Origin: Silene conica | Lineage: Eukaryota; Streptophyta; Magnoliopsida; Caryophyllales; Caryophyllaceae | Assembly (NCBI GenBank): GCA_029255685.2 | Contig: CM055312.2 | Location: 17,012,649 to 17,076,648, forward strand | Direction of reading: 5' to 3' | Length of the DNA stretch: 64,000 nucleotides | Part shown: in pieces, positions 21,615 to 32,928 of the stretch | Position numbering within the stretch: the stretch's first letter is position 1 | Layout of the letters: each line of letters starts with the position of its first letter | The notes under the pieces: model-generated | The model's input: the letters and a program-made list of their open reading frames with translations, nothing else | The model's database searches: none | What the model was told of the DNA's origin: nothing | Translations under genes and position numbers: made by a program

Positions 21615-22645
21615 AAGTTACTCGATCGAGTGATTCTGGAACTCGATCTAGTAACCCACTTACTGCTCCGGATTCCGCATTTTGTGTTTTAGGTTTTAGG
21701 ATTAAGTAGTTAACCTAATCCCTATATAAGTATTAGGTTAACACTAATCAGTGATCTTAAATCATCTTTCACTAATCATCTTTTACTTAGCATTTTGCCC
21801 ACTCACATTTAGAAAACATTTTTAGTCAGTAACTTTATTCTTAGCATTTTCATAAACACATCAGTACATCATTTCTAGGGTTTATTCAATCTTGTAGTTC
21901 ATTTCCGGATATCCGTTTATCATTCCTGCCAAGTTTATTGTAATTCCTTTTTACCTTTTCTCTTATTTTCATTCTCGTTATTTATTGTTTATGTTTATTA
22001 GTTTACTTTCGTTATCTATCATGTCACATGTTATTAATTTCGTTATTGTTAGCGTAGATCCCGAAACCATGTGTAGGTAATTTTCATAATATGTTAGGAT
22101 GAGGGAAGTCGCGGTAGTAATGTCGTAGGAATCACACGTTATTATTCGTCTCTGCGACGAATTTCATCTATAAGCAATTTAATCAGAAAACTAGTTGAAT
22201 GAGTGTACGCAGGAGACCGGTTTATCTAGTAAAACTGAATCTAGATCGAAAGATTGGTAAGGTAGGCTTGCTTATTAGGATGATCGATATAACCTTCCTA
22301 GATCGAAAGATTGGTTGGGGAGTCTAGGGTGATTTGAGGCCGAAAGGAGATAATCACTAAATACTTCGTTAATGACTCGACTGACCTAGTTATCTCGCAT
22401 GACATGTATTACCGCGATAACCCGATTCCTGACATATTTCCCCTTTTTATTGATTAAACTTATCTTTGTCTCATTCCTGTTTATTTCGTAGTTAGTCAAC
22501 AATAACAACAACCCCCCCAATTGTGACCAATGAACTGACCACTAGTTAGAACCCTGCTTCCCTGTGGATTCGACCCTACTACCACTAGCTTCAGTTAGTA
22601 GTAACTAGGTTTTATCTTTGACCGTGTATATGACGACCCATGTCA
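21615..22645 (+). repeat. Element A 3' LTR, left end missing
   Basis: Ends TGTCA at 22645 and repeats the window's first 106 bases. It contains a CTCGATCGAG copy (21623), a TATA box (TATATAAG, 21723-21730) and the CCCTGTGGATTCGACCCTAC block typical of Athila-type LTR ends. Its start is not identifiable because C was inserted here and the left flank was deleted. Confidence 0.7.
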
Positions 22646-23279
22646 AACATCATTAAAATGACCAGTAGATTATCAATACAATCCTAATTCAAATAATAAT
22701 AACAATTTCTGGAAAATCCTCAATTCATATTCACCCTAATTAACAATTTACACAAATCCTAACTAATTAACAATTTAAAACAAATTAAGCATCATATAAC
22801 TATACATAAACATCATATAAACAACAAATTAACTAATAAAATAAAAAATTAACCAAAATATATAATTGAAAATTTAAGCAAAAGAAACACCTTTAAACAA
22901 TTAGCAAATGAAAATAAAAGTGACCACAAAGGATGGTAGATCATCGTTGGGGTAGTGGAGGGCAACGTGTTGCTGTCGGTGGTGGGGTTGTGGATGGTGG
23001 TGTTGTGGGTGGTGGGTTGTGGGTGGTTGTCGCGGGTTATTGGGGGAGTGTTTTTTGATTGGGTAAAGTAAGAGGGAGGGAAGAGTTTCTCGTATTTTAG
23101 AAACACAGGAATTTGGGTGACCAAGTTTGGCAACTGAGGGTTCATCGCCAATTTGGCGACTGAAAACAGTCGCTAAATTTGATTTTTCCGTCGTCTGAAT
23201 TTAATTTTTGTCGCCATTTTCGGCGAGTGTAAAATATGGCTACTCATTTTAGTGGCCTGGAAACGTAATTCTTCTAGTG
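22646..23279. mobile_element. CACTA-like terminal region (fragment)
   Basis: The right end reads CTTCTAGTG (23271-23279), the complement of CACTAGAAG, preceded by short subterminal repeats around GGCGAC/GTCGC/CGCCA (23148-23230). The rest is AT-rich with a GT-rich low-complexity patch at about 22950-23050. A CACTA element into which A inserted would explain the single end, the other lying left of the window. No transposase is seen. Confidence 0.35.
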
Positions 23280-24610
23280 ATTCATTTTGAGTACGGGTCA
23301 TTTCCCGATTAACTATTACTTCGTATCAAATTATTTGTGAATAATAATCAATTTGCTACATTGAATACCCTTAAATATTTGTGTTGAGTTATAATGAATC
23401 ACGTTAATTGAATTTAAGTCTTGAGTTTGGGTTTGAAACAAAGTTGGAGTCAGTTTTATTATAGTAAATTTTGCTTATGACGGGTCACCATTTGTGACGG
23501 ATATTTTGTGAGATAAAATGGATACAAAATGAGTTAGTGGAGAAAGGGGACCACATAAACAGTGTCAAAGAAAAAGAAAAAGTTGATATTTTGGGAGAGG
23601 AAATCGCCGTCACAAACGAGAATTTGTGATTTTATTAAGTCTACTAAAATGCACCTATGATTGAGAGACAAATGACATGACGTGCTTCTTAAAAGGGAGC
23701 AAAGGACATTCCTCACATGTGTTGAAACTGTTTCCTCGGGGTGGTACATTGTACATCCACTGTTTGGACCCAACTAGTCCATTGCTACTTGCTGCTTCAG
23801 TGCTTGATGCGTTTAATCGTGTTTATTAAGTAATTCCTCCGTTTAAATTCACACTGATCGGAGTGACATGTTAGTGTGGTACCATATTCTGTCGTATTTA
23901 AGAGGATTGGATTGTGATTAGCATTTAGCAGTACGTTTGGATTGGAGTAAATGGTAAAGTCAATAAGTATGTCATTTTTAAGACAGCTATAGGATATATC
24001 CGTCATAAAAATAGTGACAATTCATTGGAATCGTTATTTTCAATATGAAAACAAAACACATAAAGCTCTCAATAGTTTAGTTAGAGGCCAACTTGTATTT
24101 GTCGTAATATTGACCTTATAACAACACCATATTACTATAATTTAGTTAAAAAACTCGAGTACCCGTTTTTTCATAATAGGCAATTTCTTCTAAAATAAGT
24201 GAGGAATAGTACCTTGTACTAAGTTCTTCTCTTACGCTTTACGCAATGAAATAGCACAATTTATTAAAAATACGATGACATAACACAAAATGACAAGCTG
24301 GAAGCAAAGACCCATGAGGCCATGACTATAAACACAGAGCATAGTACTTAGCGCAATGTGCGTGATTGTGATGGTGATTGAAGATTCACATCATTGAAAA
24401 AGGGTGACCCATCAAATATTTATTGTTGTCATCGACGGTGCATCAGAAATAGTACATGGTAAAACAATAATGATAGTCCAACGTTTATTCTACTTTGGTG
24501 CAATGTTACATCAAAAGCATAAGCACCTTTGTATAACTATTTTTCCGTAACATCCTCCTCATTTATCATCTTTGTACATCATATAATATGGTGGACACAA
24601 TTTCCCTTAA
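23280..24610. other. Unassigned intergenic DNA
   Basis: No gene is supportable. Inverted TTTGTGACGG (23490) and CCGTCACAAA (23606) motifs within about 150 bp suggest a small MITE, but target duplications are not clear. The remainder is AT-rich with only short open frames. Confidence 0.4.
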
Positions 24611-24992
24611 GGTGTGTTTGGATACAATTTTAGGAGGAAAAGGGAGGGGAGGGAAAGGGAGGGGAGGTGAGGTGAGGTGAGGGGAGGGGAATTGTGGTTG
24701 TTTTGATAATAAAAATGAGAAGGGATAAAAGAGGAACATGATATATTGTATGGAGGATGTTATGGAATATGATGAATAATGACAATAATACGAAGGTGAA
24801 GTTGTGTTTTCCTTCCAAATCTCACCTCCTTAGGAAAGAAAACAATTTGATCTAAAGGAGGGAAAATAGATCCTCCCATTTCTTTCCCCCTCATTTCCCT
24901 CCCTCTAAATATTGTATCCAAACAACAGAAACCTCATCCCTCCCTTTCCCTCCCCTCCCTTTCCCTCCAAATCTCCCTATCCAAACATAGCC
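24611..24992. mobile_element. MITE, purine/pyrimidine-rich, Tourist-like ends
   Basis: 382 bp. Imperfect inverted ends GGTGTGTTTGGATA and TATCCAAACATAGCC flank a body that is GGGAGG-rich at the left and CCCTCC-rich at the right, so it can fold into one long hairpin. A target duplication would be TAA at the left, but ATA follows at the right. Confidence 0.55.
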
Positions 24993-25292
24993 ATAATGAA
25001 CTCTATCAATAGTTCTATCATGTAGAAATCGAGCTCTACCCTAAAATTTTCGAGTTTTTTTTTTAAAAAATTCCAAATTAAACTGTAAAGTGTCTTAACT
25101 CATGCATACTTACATAAAAAAACTATTAAAAGGCTCAATACACATATGCTCAAGTAAATATATAACGGTTGTACAATGATTATTATACAAATTGAGGTAT
25201 TGTAGTATTTGTGCACAATTTACTATCCACCTTTGCTACTTCCTTCTTATTTTACTCCTTCCTTTTTTTTTCCTTGTTGGCAGCAGTAAAAA

Positions 25293-28192
25293 TGTAACAC
25301 CCCCATTTATCTAGGATCCTGAACTAGGACTTCCCAAATAAATAAGATTGTTATACCATTCTGAATAAACCAGGGTAGTAAATACTCAAAGAAAAAGAAG
25401 CGCAGTACTTTAAATTTAAATGGTGATTAAAGCTTATTACATCTTGCCAAAATCCAAATACATAACTGAATCATGACCAACTGAAATAAAGTCTGAATGA
25501 AAGAACTAATGTGATCTGAAAGCTAGGTAAGTCTAGAGTCTGCATCTCATATTTCTGCCCTAACTCCTAGCACATCTGTCTCTTTCCTGTAGATTCTAGT
25601 CCCCGTTACCGGATCATAATAGGTGCACACGAATACACTGTCAACCTCGCGGTTGAGTAAGATAACTATCAAGGTACAATAATTAATTATGCAACAAAGT
25701 ATAATATGCAAATGTCATGTCACTCCTGAGCTCAATCACAACCTGAATCTCCAACCCTGACCGATCCCCGATAGAGTATCGTCGACCGTCGTCGAACACC
25801 AGCATAACAGCTGAAGGCACCAGGCTTGGTCCTACAAAACCACCCTGAGCCTAATTCAAAACAGTATCCACTCCATAACTCCAATCAGTAACCAATGCAT
25901 ATGACATGCTCATGAATGTAACAATACTACCATTAAATCATGCCAAATATTCTATTCATGTCACTTATGATTAACACCTTATAACATCCATTCATCAGAC
26001 AATCCAAAAACAGTGATAAGTGTATCCTACCTGATTAAGCAAGCTTCGAGAATCACGTAATCAACAAAGATCTGAAATACTCCACTTCAAACTCGTTCCC
26101 TATGAATATTACTAAATATTAAATCTCTATTTAATATAAACATGTTCATAACTAACTATTTAGCCAATCCCGTCAAATAAGTCTTTATAATAATTAATTA
26201 ACTTACTAACTCATTACCGTTCCGTATGACAACTTTTAATTAAATAACAGAATATAGAAATATCAACAAATATCAATCTTGAAATAATTGTTTAGAAATA
26301 ACAACTTTTAATAAGAAGATGAATAATACTACTAATCAACAAATTCTATTCAAATTAAATGAGGGCATTAGTTGGTTATATAGGTAGCTAAAATAAATTT
26401 TAGAGTATTTTGAGCAGTTCACTCATAATTCGGAGTATTTCTATTAATTAATCCTAATAATAATAATAACATTACTATCAAAACATTAATAATAATAATA
26501 ATATTATCGGTTGGGGGTTCCGCTGTTTCCGGTGTCCATGCCTTGTCCGGCTTGCTCCCGGGTTTTTGATGGAGATATCTTCGGAGATCACGCTGTCTCT
26601 TGCGTTAGTGCTGTTGGTGTCAAACATCGACATAACCTTGTTCATGATACTCTTCTGGATATTTTACCGGTCGGGGATCTCTACTGGTCGAGAGGTGGAT
26701 ATTGGGTTACTCGATGGTGCAGGTGGGCCTTTGCGACCTGCTGATTTGCTGCTCTATTCTTGGGACCGGGGGCACGATGTTTGTGTGGATTTGGTAGGGT
26801 CCTCTCCTTTGACTCAGACAGGCATGGCTGATTTTGTGCCAGGAGGGGTGGTGGTTGATGCTGCTCGGAGGAAGTGCGCCAAGTACAGGGACTTGTGCGT
26901 GGCTCATGGTTATGGCTTCTTGCCTTTCTCCTTCTCTTCTTTGGGAGAATTAGGGGAAGATGTTGTTTCCTTGCTCAAGCGGATTCAGAAGTTTTCTGTG
27001 TCCCAGGATGCCGGATCGCGGAGCGCTACTTTTATATTTACTCGCCTTAGTTTTGCTATTGCTAAGGGAGTGGGCGCCCAGCTAGTTTCGCGGGTGCCCA
27101 CAGATTTCATGTAATTTTCCCAGTCTTTTTTATAAAAGTTCCCGTTAATAAAAAAAATAATAATAAAATAAAAAAATAATCATAATCATAATAAAAATAA
27201 TAATAATAACTCGACACAAACAACCCCCCTACAACACAAAGAGACCCTTGGACACAAACAACCACTGACACCCTCCCAACACAGCCCCACCGACCACTCT
27301 CAGGCCGCCTGGACCACCACGACTCCACGGTGGCTGCCACCACTGCACCATGACGCACCCATTAACACTAACCAGTCCTTGACTCGACCACACCAGCCTT
27401 CGACACCAGCAACAAACCACCAGGCCTCGACACTACCCAAAACACCCTGAAACAGCTGCCACAAAATAAGGTTTCCCAAACACCACGCACCACCCTACAA
27501 CCACCAACATAATATACCAACATCCTATTACCATCAACCATAGACTCGTTCTCATAAACAAACCAAAACAACAATCGAAATAAACAATAAAAAACCAAAC
27601 AGGAAACAAACAATAACCTTGCTACTGTCGACAATAAAGGTGGTTATCGTGACACCCACGGTGGTCCTATGGTGGTTTAACGGTGATAAACATGCTACAG
27701 GTACTACAAAGATTACCCACAACCACAAAACACTAAGTTGAAGGTCTGATAAGCGTGAGAAACAACGTGTTGAACTTACAGTTGCACAAGGATGAAGGCA
27801 ATTATGGTGATGGTTGTTCTTGATTCGTTTTATTTCTCTTTTGTTCTTCTCCAATCCCACGGAAGGCACAAAAACAGGGTTTTAGTTTGGTTGATGTAGG
27901 GTGGCAGATGAGGTTATGGAGGCAGATTATTATTATAGAGGAATAGGGTTTTGTGATATCAATGGTTAGGCTTAGGGTTTTATGTTTGATTGAATAGGTT
28001 TTGCACTACATGAGTCCATAGCCCATCACGCACCAATTATAACCCGAGTAAACTTGTATCTCATTCGCCCGATCACGCATCTGGAGACACTTATATGTCT
28101 ATATCTTGTTCTTAACCCGTAACTTAAAATTAACGACACATACAACTAATTATACTCGCTTATTTATTGTATAAAAAAACTCGGGTATTACA
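25293..28192 (-). repeat. Element D 3' LTR
   Basis: 2900 bp, + strand TGTAACACCCCCATTTATC...GGTATTACA. About 650 bp of it is a foreign insertion (26507 to about 27150) absent from the other LTR, and it lacks about 300 bp present at 34940-35200 in the other copy. Confidence 0.88.
26507..27205 (+). mobile_element. 5'-truncated non-LTR retrotransposon tail inside D's LTR
   Basis: Sequence absent from the paired LTR starts at about 26507 and encodes the C-terminal end of a plant LINE-like reverse transcriptase. A cysteine/histidine cluster (CPACSRVF, GDHAVSC, KHRHN) in one frame is followed, after a frameshift near 26664, by RPADLLLYSWDRGHDVCVD, SSPLTQTGMADFVPG, HGYGFLPFSFSSLGEL and GVGAQLVSRVP, with a stop at 27112. 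A/T-rich AATAA-type tail repeats follow. 5' truncation and an A-rich tail are typical of target-primed insertion. The insertion site was an (AAT)n tract, so the target duplication cannot be read. The exact clade is uncertain. Confidence 0.72.
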
Positions 28193-28210
28193 GTCTCCCC
28201 TCTTTTAAAT
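28193..28210 (-). other. Polypurine tract of element D
   Basis: - strand AAAAGAGGGGAGAC directly before the LTR start TGTAATACCC. The 150 bases between it and the chromodomain stop hold no gene. Confidence 0.7.
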
Positions 28211-28363
28211 GAACTTCGTCTCGAAGTTCGCCACCTCGTAACGATAACGAAAAAAATACCCAACAAAAAAGAAACTAACACAAGTAGTACTTATGTGAGC
28301 TCCAAAACGCGAAATGTTACATTCTACCCTCCTAAAAAGAAAGTTATGTCGTCGTAACATACC

Positions 28364-29954
28364 TTAATTGAACAGATCAGGATATTCCTCCCTCATGGAT
28401 GCCTCTGTTTGCCAAGTAGTCTCCTCAACATTGTGATTAGTCCATAATATTTTTACTAGCACAGTCTCCCCATTCCTGGTCTTCCTCACCTTTCTGTCAA
28501 GGATCTCCTTAGGCTTCTCCACATACGCTAGTTGTTCGTCAACTTCAAAAACCTTATGGTCTAGGACATGCGAAGGGTCACTGATATATCTCCTTAGCTG
28601 CGAAACATGGAGTACATCATGTATCCTGGCTAATGATGGAGGTAGAGCCAAACGATATGCTACATCACCAACACTTTCCAGAATCTCAAATGACCCGATA
28701 TACTTCTGACTCAGCTTTCTCTTCTTCCCAAACCTCATTACTCCTTTCATTGGTGATACCTTTAGCAAAATCTTCTCTCCTTGTTCAAAAGCTATATCAC
28801 TCCTCTTTAGGTCTGCAAAACTCTTCTGTCTATCCTGTGCAGCTCGCATCTTCTGCTGAATCACCTGGACCAGTGCCACCATCTTCTGAATTATCTCTGG
28901 TCCAAACAGCACCACATCAGCTCGAGCATCCTAACAAACTGGACTTTTACAATTTCATCCATACAATGCCTCAAAAGGTGTCATCCCAATACTTGCTTGT
29001 ATGATAGCTTTTGTTATAAGAAAACTCTATTAAGTCTAGTCTGGCCTCCCAAGATCCTCCGAACTCCAGCACACAAGCTCTCAACATATCCTCCAGTGTT
29101 TGGATAGTCCTCTCAGTCTGATCATCTGTAGATGGATGAAATGTTGTACTCATCTTCAAGGTAGTCCCCATCAAAGCATGTAACTCTTGCCAGAATTTAG
29201 AAATAAACCTGGAATCATGATCAGATACAACGTCCTTGGGCACTCCATGTAGCTTCACCACATGTTTGATGTAAGCTTTGGCAAGCTCCGCCTTGCTCCA
29301 TGTGTCTTTCATCGGGATGAAATATGCCGACTTAGTCAACCTGTCAAAGATCACCCAAATCATATTATTTCCTTTTTGAGTCCTGGGCAATCCCACAATT
29401 AAGTCCATCGAGATACTCTCCCACTTCCACTCTGGCACGTCAAGTGGTTGCATTTTCCCATGTGGCTTCTTATGTTCCCCTTTCACCCTTGGGCATATCA
29501 AACATCGAGACACAAACTCAGCTACTTCTTGTTTCATCTCTGGCCACCAAAAAGCCTTCTTTAAATCTTTGTACAACTTATCCCCTCCAGGATGAACGGA
29601 ATAAGGTGTAGAGTGAGCCTCAATAAGAATCTTTCGCTTCAACTCCTCATCATCGGGTACACACCACCTCCTTGCAAATCTCAAACTATCATCACTATGG
29701 ACCTCGAACTTGGAATAAGGCTCAGCATCACCAGTCTTACTCACAGCTTCACGCCACTTCTGAATTCTAGGGTCTCCTTTCCGTTTTTCTCTAATCTCCA
29801 TGTAAAGCTCTGGTTCAACTGTCAGGTCACCAACGGTTTCACCTTTTTTAATCACAGCAATACCCATCTTCTCCAGTTCGCTATACAATCTTACCCTCGA
29901 ACTAGCCGTGCATAGAGCGTGAACAGACTTCATACTCAGTGTATCAGCCACCAT
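28364..29954 (-). pseudogene. Element D integrase with C-terminal chromodomain
   Basis: The zinc-binding part has H-x-H (AHSTPYSVHPGGDK, about 29610) and C-x2-C (CLICPRVKGEHKKPHGK, about 29500). Catalytic residues are in SMDLIVGLPRTQKGN (about 29400), VVSDHDSRFISKFWQ (about 29230) and DDQTERTIQTLE (about 29120). After a frame break near 28970-28915 the C-terminal part reads [17 protein letters not shown] and [16 protein letters not shown]. It ends in a chromodomain-like segment ([18 protein letters not shown] and [16 protein letters not shown]) with a stop at 28364. Chromodomains steer integration of chromoviruses towards particular histone marks. Confidence 0.88.
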
Positions 29955-29981
29955 ATTTTCCTTTCCTTCATTGTAAAAGAT

Positions 29982-30575
29982 TTACATATCATAGTCTCTA
30001 ATCAACTCAATCCATATTCTCTGTCTCATGTTCAACTCTCTGTGAGTGTAGATGTACTTTAAATGCATATGATCAGAAAACACTTTAAATGTAGCTCTAT
30101 AGAGGTAATGTTGCCACAATTTAAGTACAAAGACCACAGCTCCAAGTTCTAGCTCATGAGTCGGATAATTCTCCTCATTAGTCTTCAGTTGTCGCGAAGC
30201 ATACCCAATCACCTTGCCATTTTTCATCAACACACATCCAAACCCATTCTTGGAAGCATCGGTATACACCTCAAAGTTCTCACTCCCTTCTGGTAAAGCA
30301 AGGATAAAAGCTGTAGTAAGACGCTCCATCAAGATCAGAAATGCCTTCTCGCAGATCTCATCCCATACAAACCTGTTTTTCTTCCGCATCAAAGAGGTTA
30401 AAGGCGTAACTGTCTTCGAGAAATCTTTCACAAATCTCCTGTAGTAACCTGCCAAACCCAAGAAGCTTAGAATATCACTCACATTCTTTGGTCGTTCCCA
30501 CTTGGATACTGCCTCAATCTTGCTTGGATCAACATAGACTCCCTTCTTAGACACCACGTGACCCAGAAAAGCCAC
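29982..30575 (-). pseudogene. Element D RNase H
   Basis: The reading starts in the RT thumb/connection ([37 protein letters not shown]) and continues with the RNase H fold: [17 protein letters not shown] (catalytic Asp) and [17 protein letters not shown] (catalytic Glu region). [14 protein letters not shown] follows, with the Asp that normally reads TDHKSL. The domain degrades the RNA strand during reverse transcription. It is open over 197 codons and separated from RT by a stop near 30600. Confidence 0.85.
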
Positions 30576-30611
30576 TTCCTCCAGCCAAAACTCACACTTG
30601 CTCAGCTTAGC

Positions 30612-31270
30612 TTACAACTGGTTATCTCGCAAGGTATGCAACACAATCCGTAAATGCTCCCCATGCTCTTCTTTATTCTTAGAGTACACTAGAATATCAT
30701 CAATAAAGACCACCACAAAATGATCCAGATAAGGACTACACACATGATTCATTAAGTCCATGAAGACTACTGGTGCATTAGTCAATCTGATTGGCATAAC
30801 AACGAACTCATAGTGGCCGTATCTTGTCCTGAATGCAGTCTTGGGAATATCTTCACTTTTGATTCGCAACTGATGGTACCCTGACCGTAAATCAATTTTT
30901 GGAAACACACCAGTCCCACTCAACTGATCAAATAAGTCATCAATTCTGGGTAAAGGATACCTGTTCTTGATAGTCACATTATTCAGCTCTTTGTAATCGA
31001 TGCATAGCCTCATACTCCCATCTTTCTTATTCACAAAGAGAACTGGTGCTCCCTAAGGTGACACACTTGGCCTCACATAGCCCTTATCTAGCAACTCCTC
31101 CAACTGTTTCATGAGCTCCTCCAATTCCTTAGGTCCCATATGATAAGGTGCTTTGGAAATTGCTCATGTCCTGGGTTTTAAATCAATCCCAAAGTGCAAG
31201 TCCCTCTTCGGTGGTAACCCAGGAATTTCTTCTGGAAATACATCTTCAAAATCCCTCACTACTTCAATAT
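30612..31270 (-). pseudogene. Element D reverse transcriptase
   Basis: Motifs: [20 protein letters not shown] (about 31035-30985), [44 protein letters not shown] and the catalytic [15 protein letters not shown] (about 30690). The normally conserved FGLTNAPATFM is altered to [11 protein letters not shown], and a stop precedes NKKDG at about 31053. The aspartates of the active site remain, but the protein is broken upstream and downstream. Confidence 0.85.
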
Positions 31271-31488
31271 CACACGCCTCGATTATCCCTCATATGGTAC
31301 AAGATCAACCCATCTCCCTTCCTTAAACATGTCTTCAAGGTATTCACAGATATGAGTTTCAGCTTCGGTTTCACTGTAAACCCCTTATAAGACACTCTAA
31401 CTCCTTTAGGTCCTCTCAAGGTGATTTTTCCCTGGTAACAATCGATGAAGGCCTTGTACTTCCCTAACAAATCCATCCCAGAATTACC

Positions 31489-31818
31489 TCAAATCCCCAC
31501 TTTGATCATCACATTATTATAGACTCTACTACATGGTATAGACTCTCCAGATAGTATAGTTACAGAATCCATAATATAATCATCATAAACATCCAACCCT
31601 AAAGCTCTAGCATGCTCAGCATAAATAAAGGAATGCGATGCTCCAAAATCAAATAAAACATAGGTAGGTTGAGAGTGCACCAGAAATGTACCGGTGACAA
31701 CATTAGTATCATTCTCTGCGGCCTCCTTCCCGATCATAAACAGGGTTCCACTCTTCTTCACACCACTCTGATTCACTGAAGTTGCTCCACTATGCTGACT
31801 GACATCTGCAAGCGCCAT
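31489..31818 (-). pseudogene. Element D aspartic protease, active-site triad altered
   Basis: GTFLVHSQPTYVLFDFGASH corresponds to the usual VLFDSGATHSF: the catalytic Asp is kept but the next residue is Phe, giving D-F-G instead of D-S/T-G. Downstream parts match the family (SILSGESIPCSRVYNN-like). Protease releases mature Gag and Pol, so this change alone may inactivate it. Confidence 0.75.
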
Positions 31819-31829
31819 CTGAAGATTCC

Positions 31830-32928
31830 TATTACCATTACCCTGATTCCCTTGGTTACGGTTCTGGCTCGAGTAATTGTTATAGCTCCTCTACCGAATG
31901 GTAGCTCCATACCTGTTGTTTCTGGCATAGCTCGAAGTAGGTTTCCTGAATCCACCACTCTGGTTGCCCTTATTATAGCTCCCTACAGTTCTGGCTCGAG
32001 TAATTGTTGTAGCTCCTCTGCTGACTGGTATCTTCATACCTGTTGTTTCCGGCATAGCTCGAAGTAGGTGCCCTGAATCCACCACTCTAGTTGCCCTTAT
32101 TATAGCTCCCTTCAGCAATCTTTATACCAACCCAGCATCTAGCTTGCTTGTGCCCAAGCTTCCTACACTTAAAGCACGTAGGTGCTCCACTACTTACCCC
32201 ATTCACATAACAATTTCCACCACGGTTGGCATTTTCCACTGGCGCACTATTAGCAAAATTAGAACGGTACTGGTTCGAATTTTGTTTCTTTCCCCCCATC
32301 ACCCTCACCCACTGTTTCTGTTTTCCTCTTCTCACCCTTTTCTTTTTTCTCTTCTTTCAGCATGTCAGATATACGCCCTGCCTGACAAGTTCTCCTCTAG
32401 ATATCCTCAACCATAGTAGATGTTGCAGCAATTAACCTCTTCTTGATGTTTGTAGTTGTGGTAAGTCTCTACAGTCATGTCCTCTGTCATCTTGAAGGAA
32501 TCGAACTCAGCCCTCATCCTACTTTTCACGTGCTCTGGCACAAATTCGGCTGACAATATCCTCTTGAAACCATCCCAGCTCACATGTTCACCCCCAGCTG
32601 CAGCCCGAATTTCCTCCTTGTTGTTATTCCACTATAGTCTTGCCTTTCCCTTAAGGTAAAATACAGCCCGATCCACCTGCAGCTCTTCTGGAACAGATAG
32701 TAGCTCAAAGATGTTGTCAAACTCTCTACACCACTCAGCTAGAAGACTTGGTTCCCCTTCACCATTAAATTTTTTAGGGTTATGCCTCAATATGTTGTTA
32801 CTTACTTTTGTTGGATTCGCTGCCTCATTATTCCTTACCATGGCCAGCAAAGCCTCATTTGTAGCTAGAAGTCGACCCAACTCTTCCTGAGTGATGTTGA
32901 CGGCGGTAGGGTCTCTCCTTGAAGGCAT
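31830..32928 (-). pseudogene. gag: Element D gag
   Basis: Probable start ATG at 32926-32928 (MPSRRDPTAVNITQEELGR), then NPKKFNGEGEPSLLAEWCRE, VDRAVFYLKGKARL, frame breaks at about 32630-32430, and a zinc knuckle CFKCRKLGHKQARC (about 32180-32139, C-x2-C-x4-H-x4-C). The region after the knuckle is an in-register duplication (next entry). Gag forms the particle and the knuckle binds RNA. Several stops and shifts are present. Confidence 0.8.
31860..32109. repeat. 125-bp tandem duplication in element D gag tail
   Basis: 31860-31984 and 31985-32109 are two diverged head-to-tail copies (GGCTCGAGTAATTGTT.. to ..CTTATTATAGCTCCC). They encode repeated GN(N)R/S-rich segments between the zinc knuckle and protease. 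Confidence 0.85.

Larger units (their letters stand above)
1..22645 (+). mobile_element. Element A: Athila-like Ty3 retrotransposon, pol-less, host of the left nest
   Basis: The first 106 bases and 22540-22645 are near-identical copies of the same LTR 3' end (shared run from cactagttagaaccctg to the TGTCA terminus), so they bracket one + strand element. Between them lie a broken tRNA-Asp primer site, Athila-type gag (217-1625), protease (1626-2510 continuing at 10797), a short unknown C-terminal extension, and an ATHILA ORF-1-like gene (16760 on). RT, RNase H and integrase are absent. Insertions by B (2511-10796), a CACTA element (11676-16221) and C (about 17250-21614) account for most of the length. 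The Athila assignment rests on the D-L-G-A/V-S protease signature and the primer site. The left end of the 5' LTR is outside the window. Confidence 0.8.

Noticed and set aside
1731..21650. CTCGATCGAG clusters as a CRISPR array
   Set aside because: The unit is only 8-10 bp, a perfect palindrome with irregular spacing, lies partly inside coding sequence, and the setting is plant nuclear DNA.
22849..23151. A 100-residue - strand frame with Thr/Pro/His repeats
   Set aside because: Low complexity from a GT-rich patch, no family resemblance, no start or splice context.
28633..29004. Opposite-strand frames over D and B pol genes
   Set aside because: Shadows of the integrase and RT reading frames; no domain of their own.
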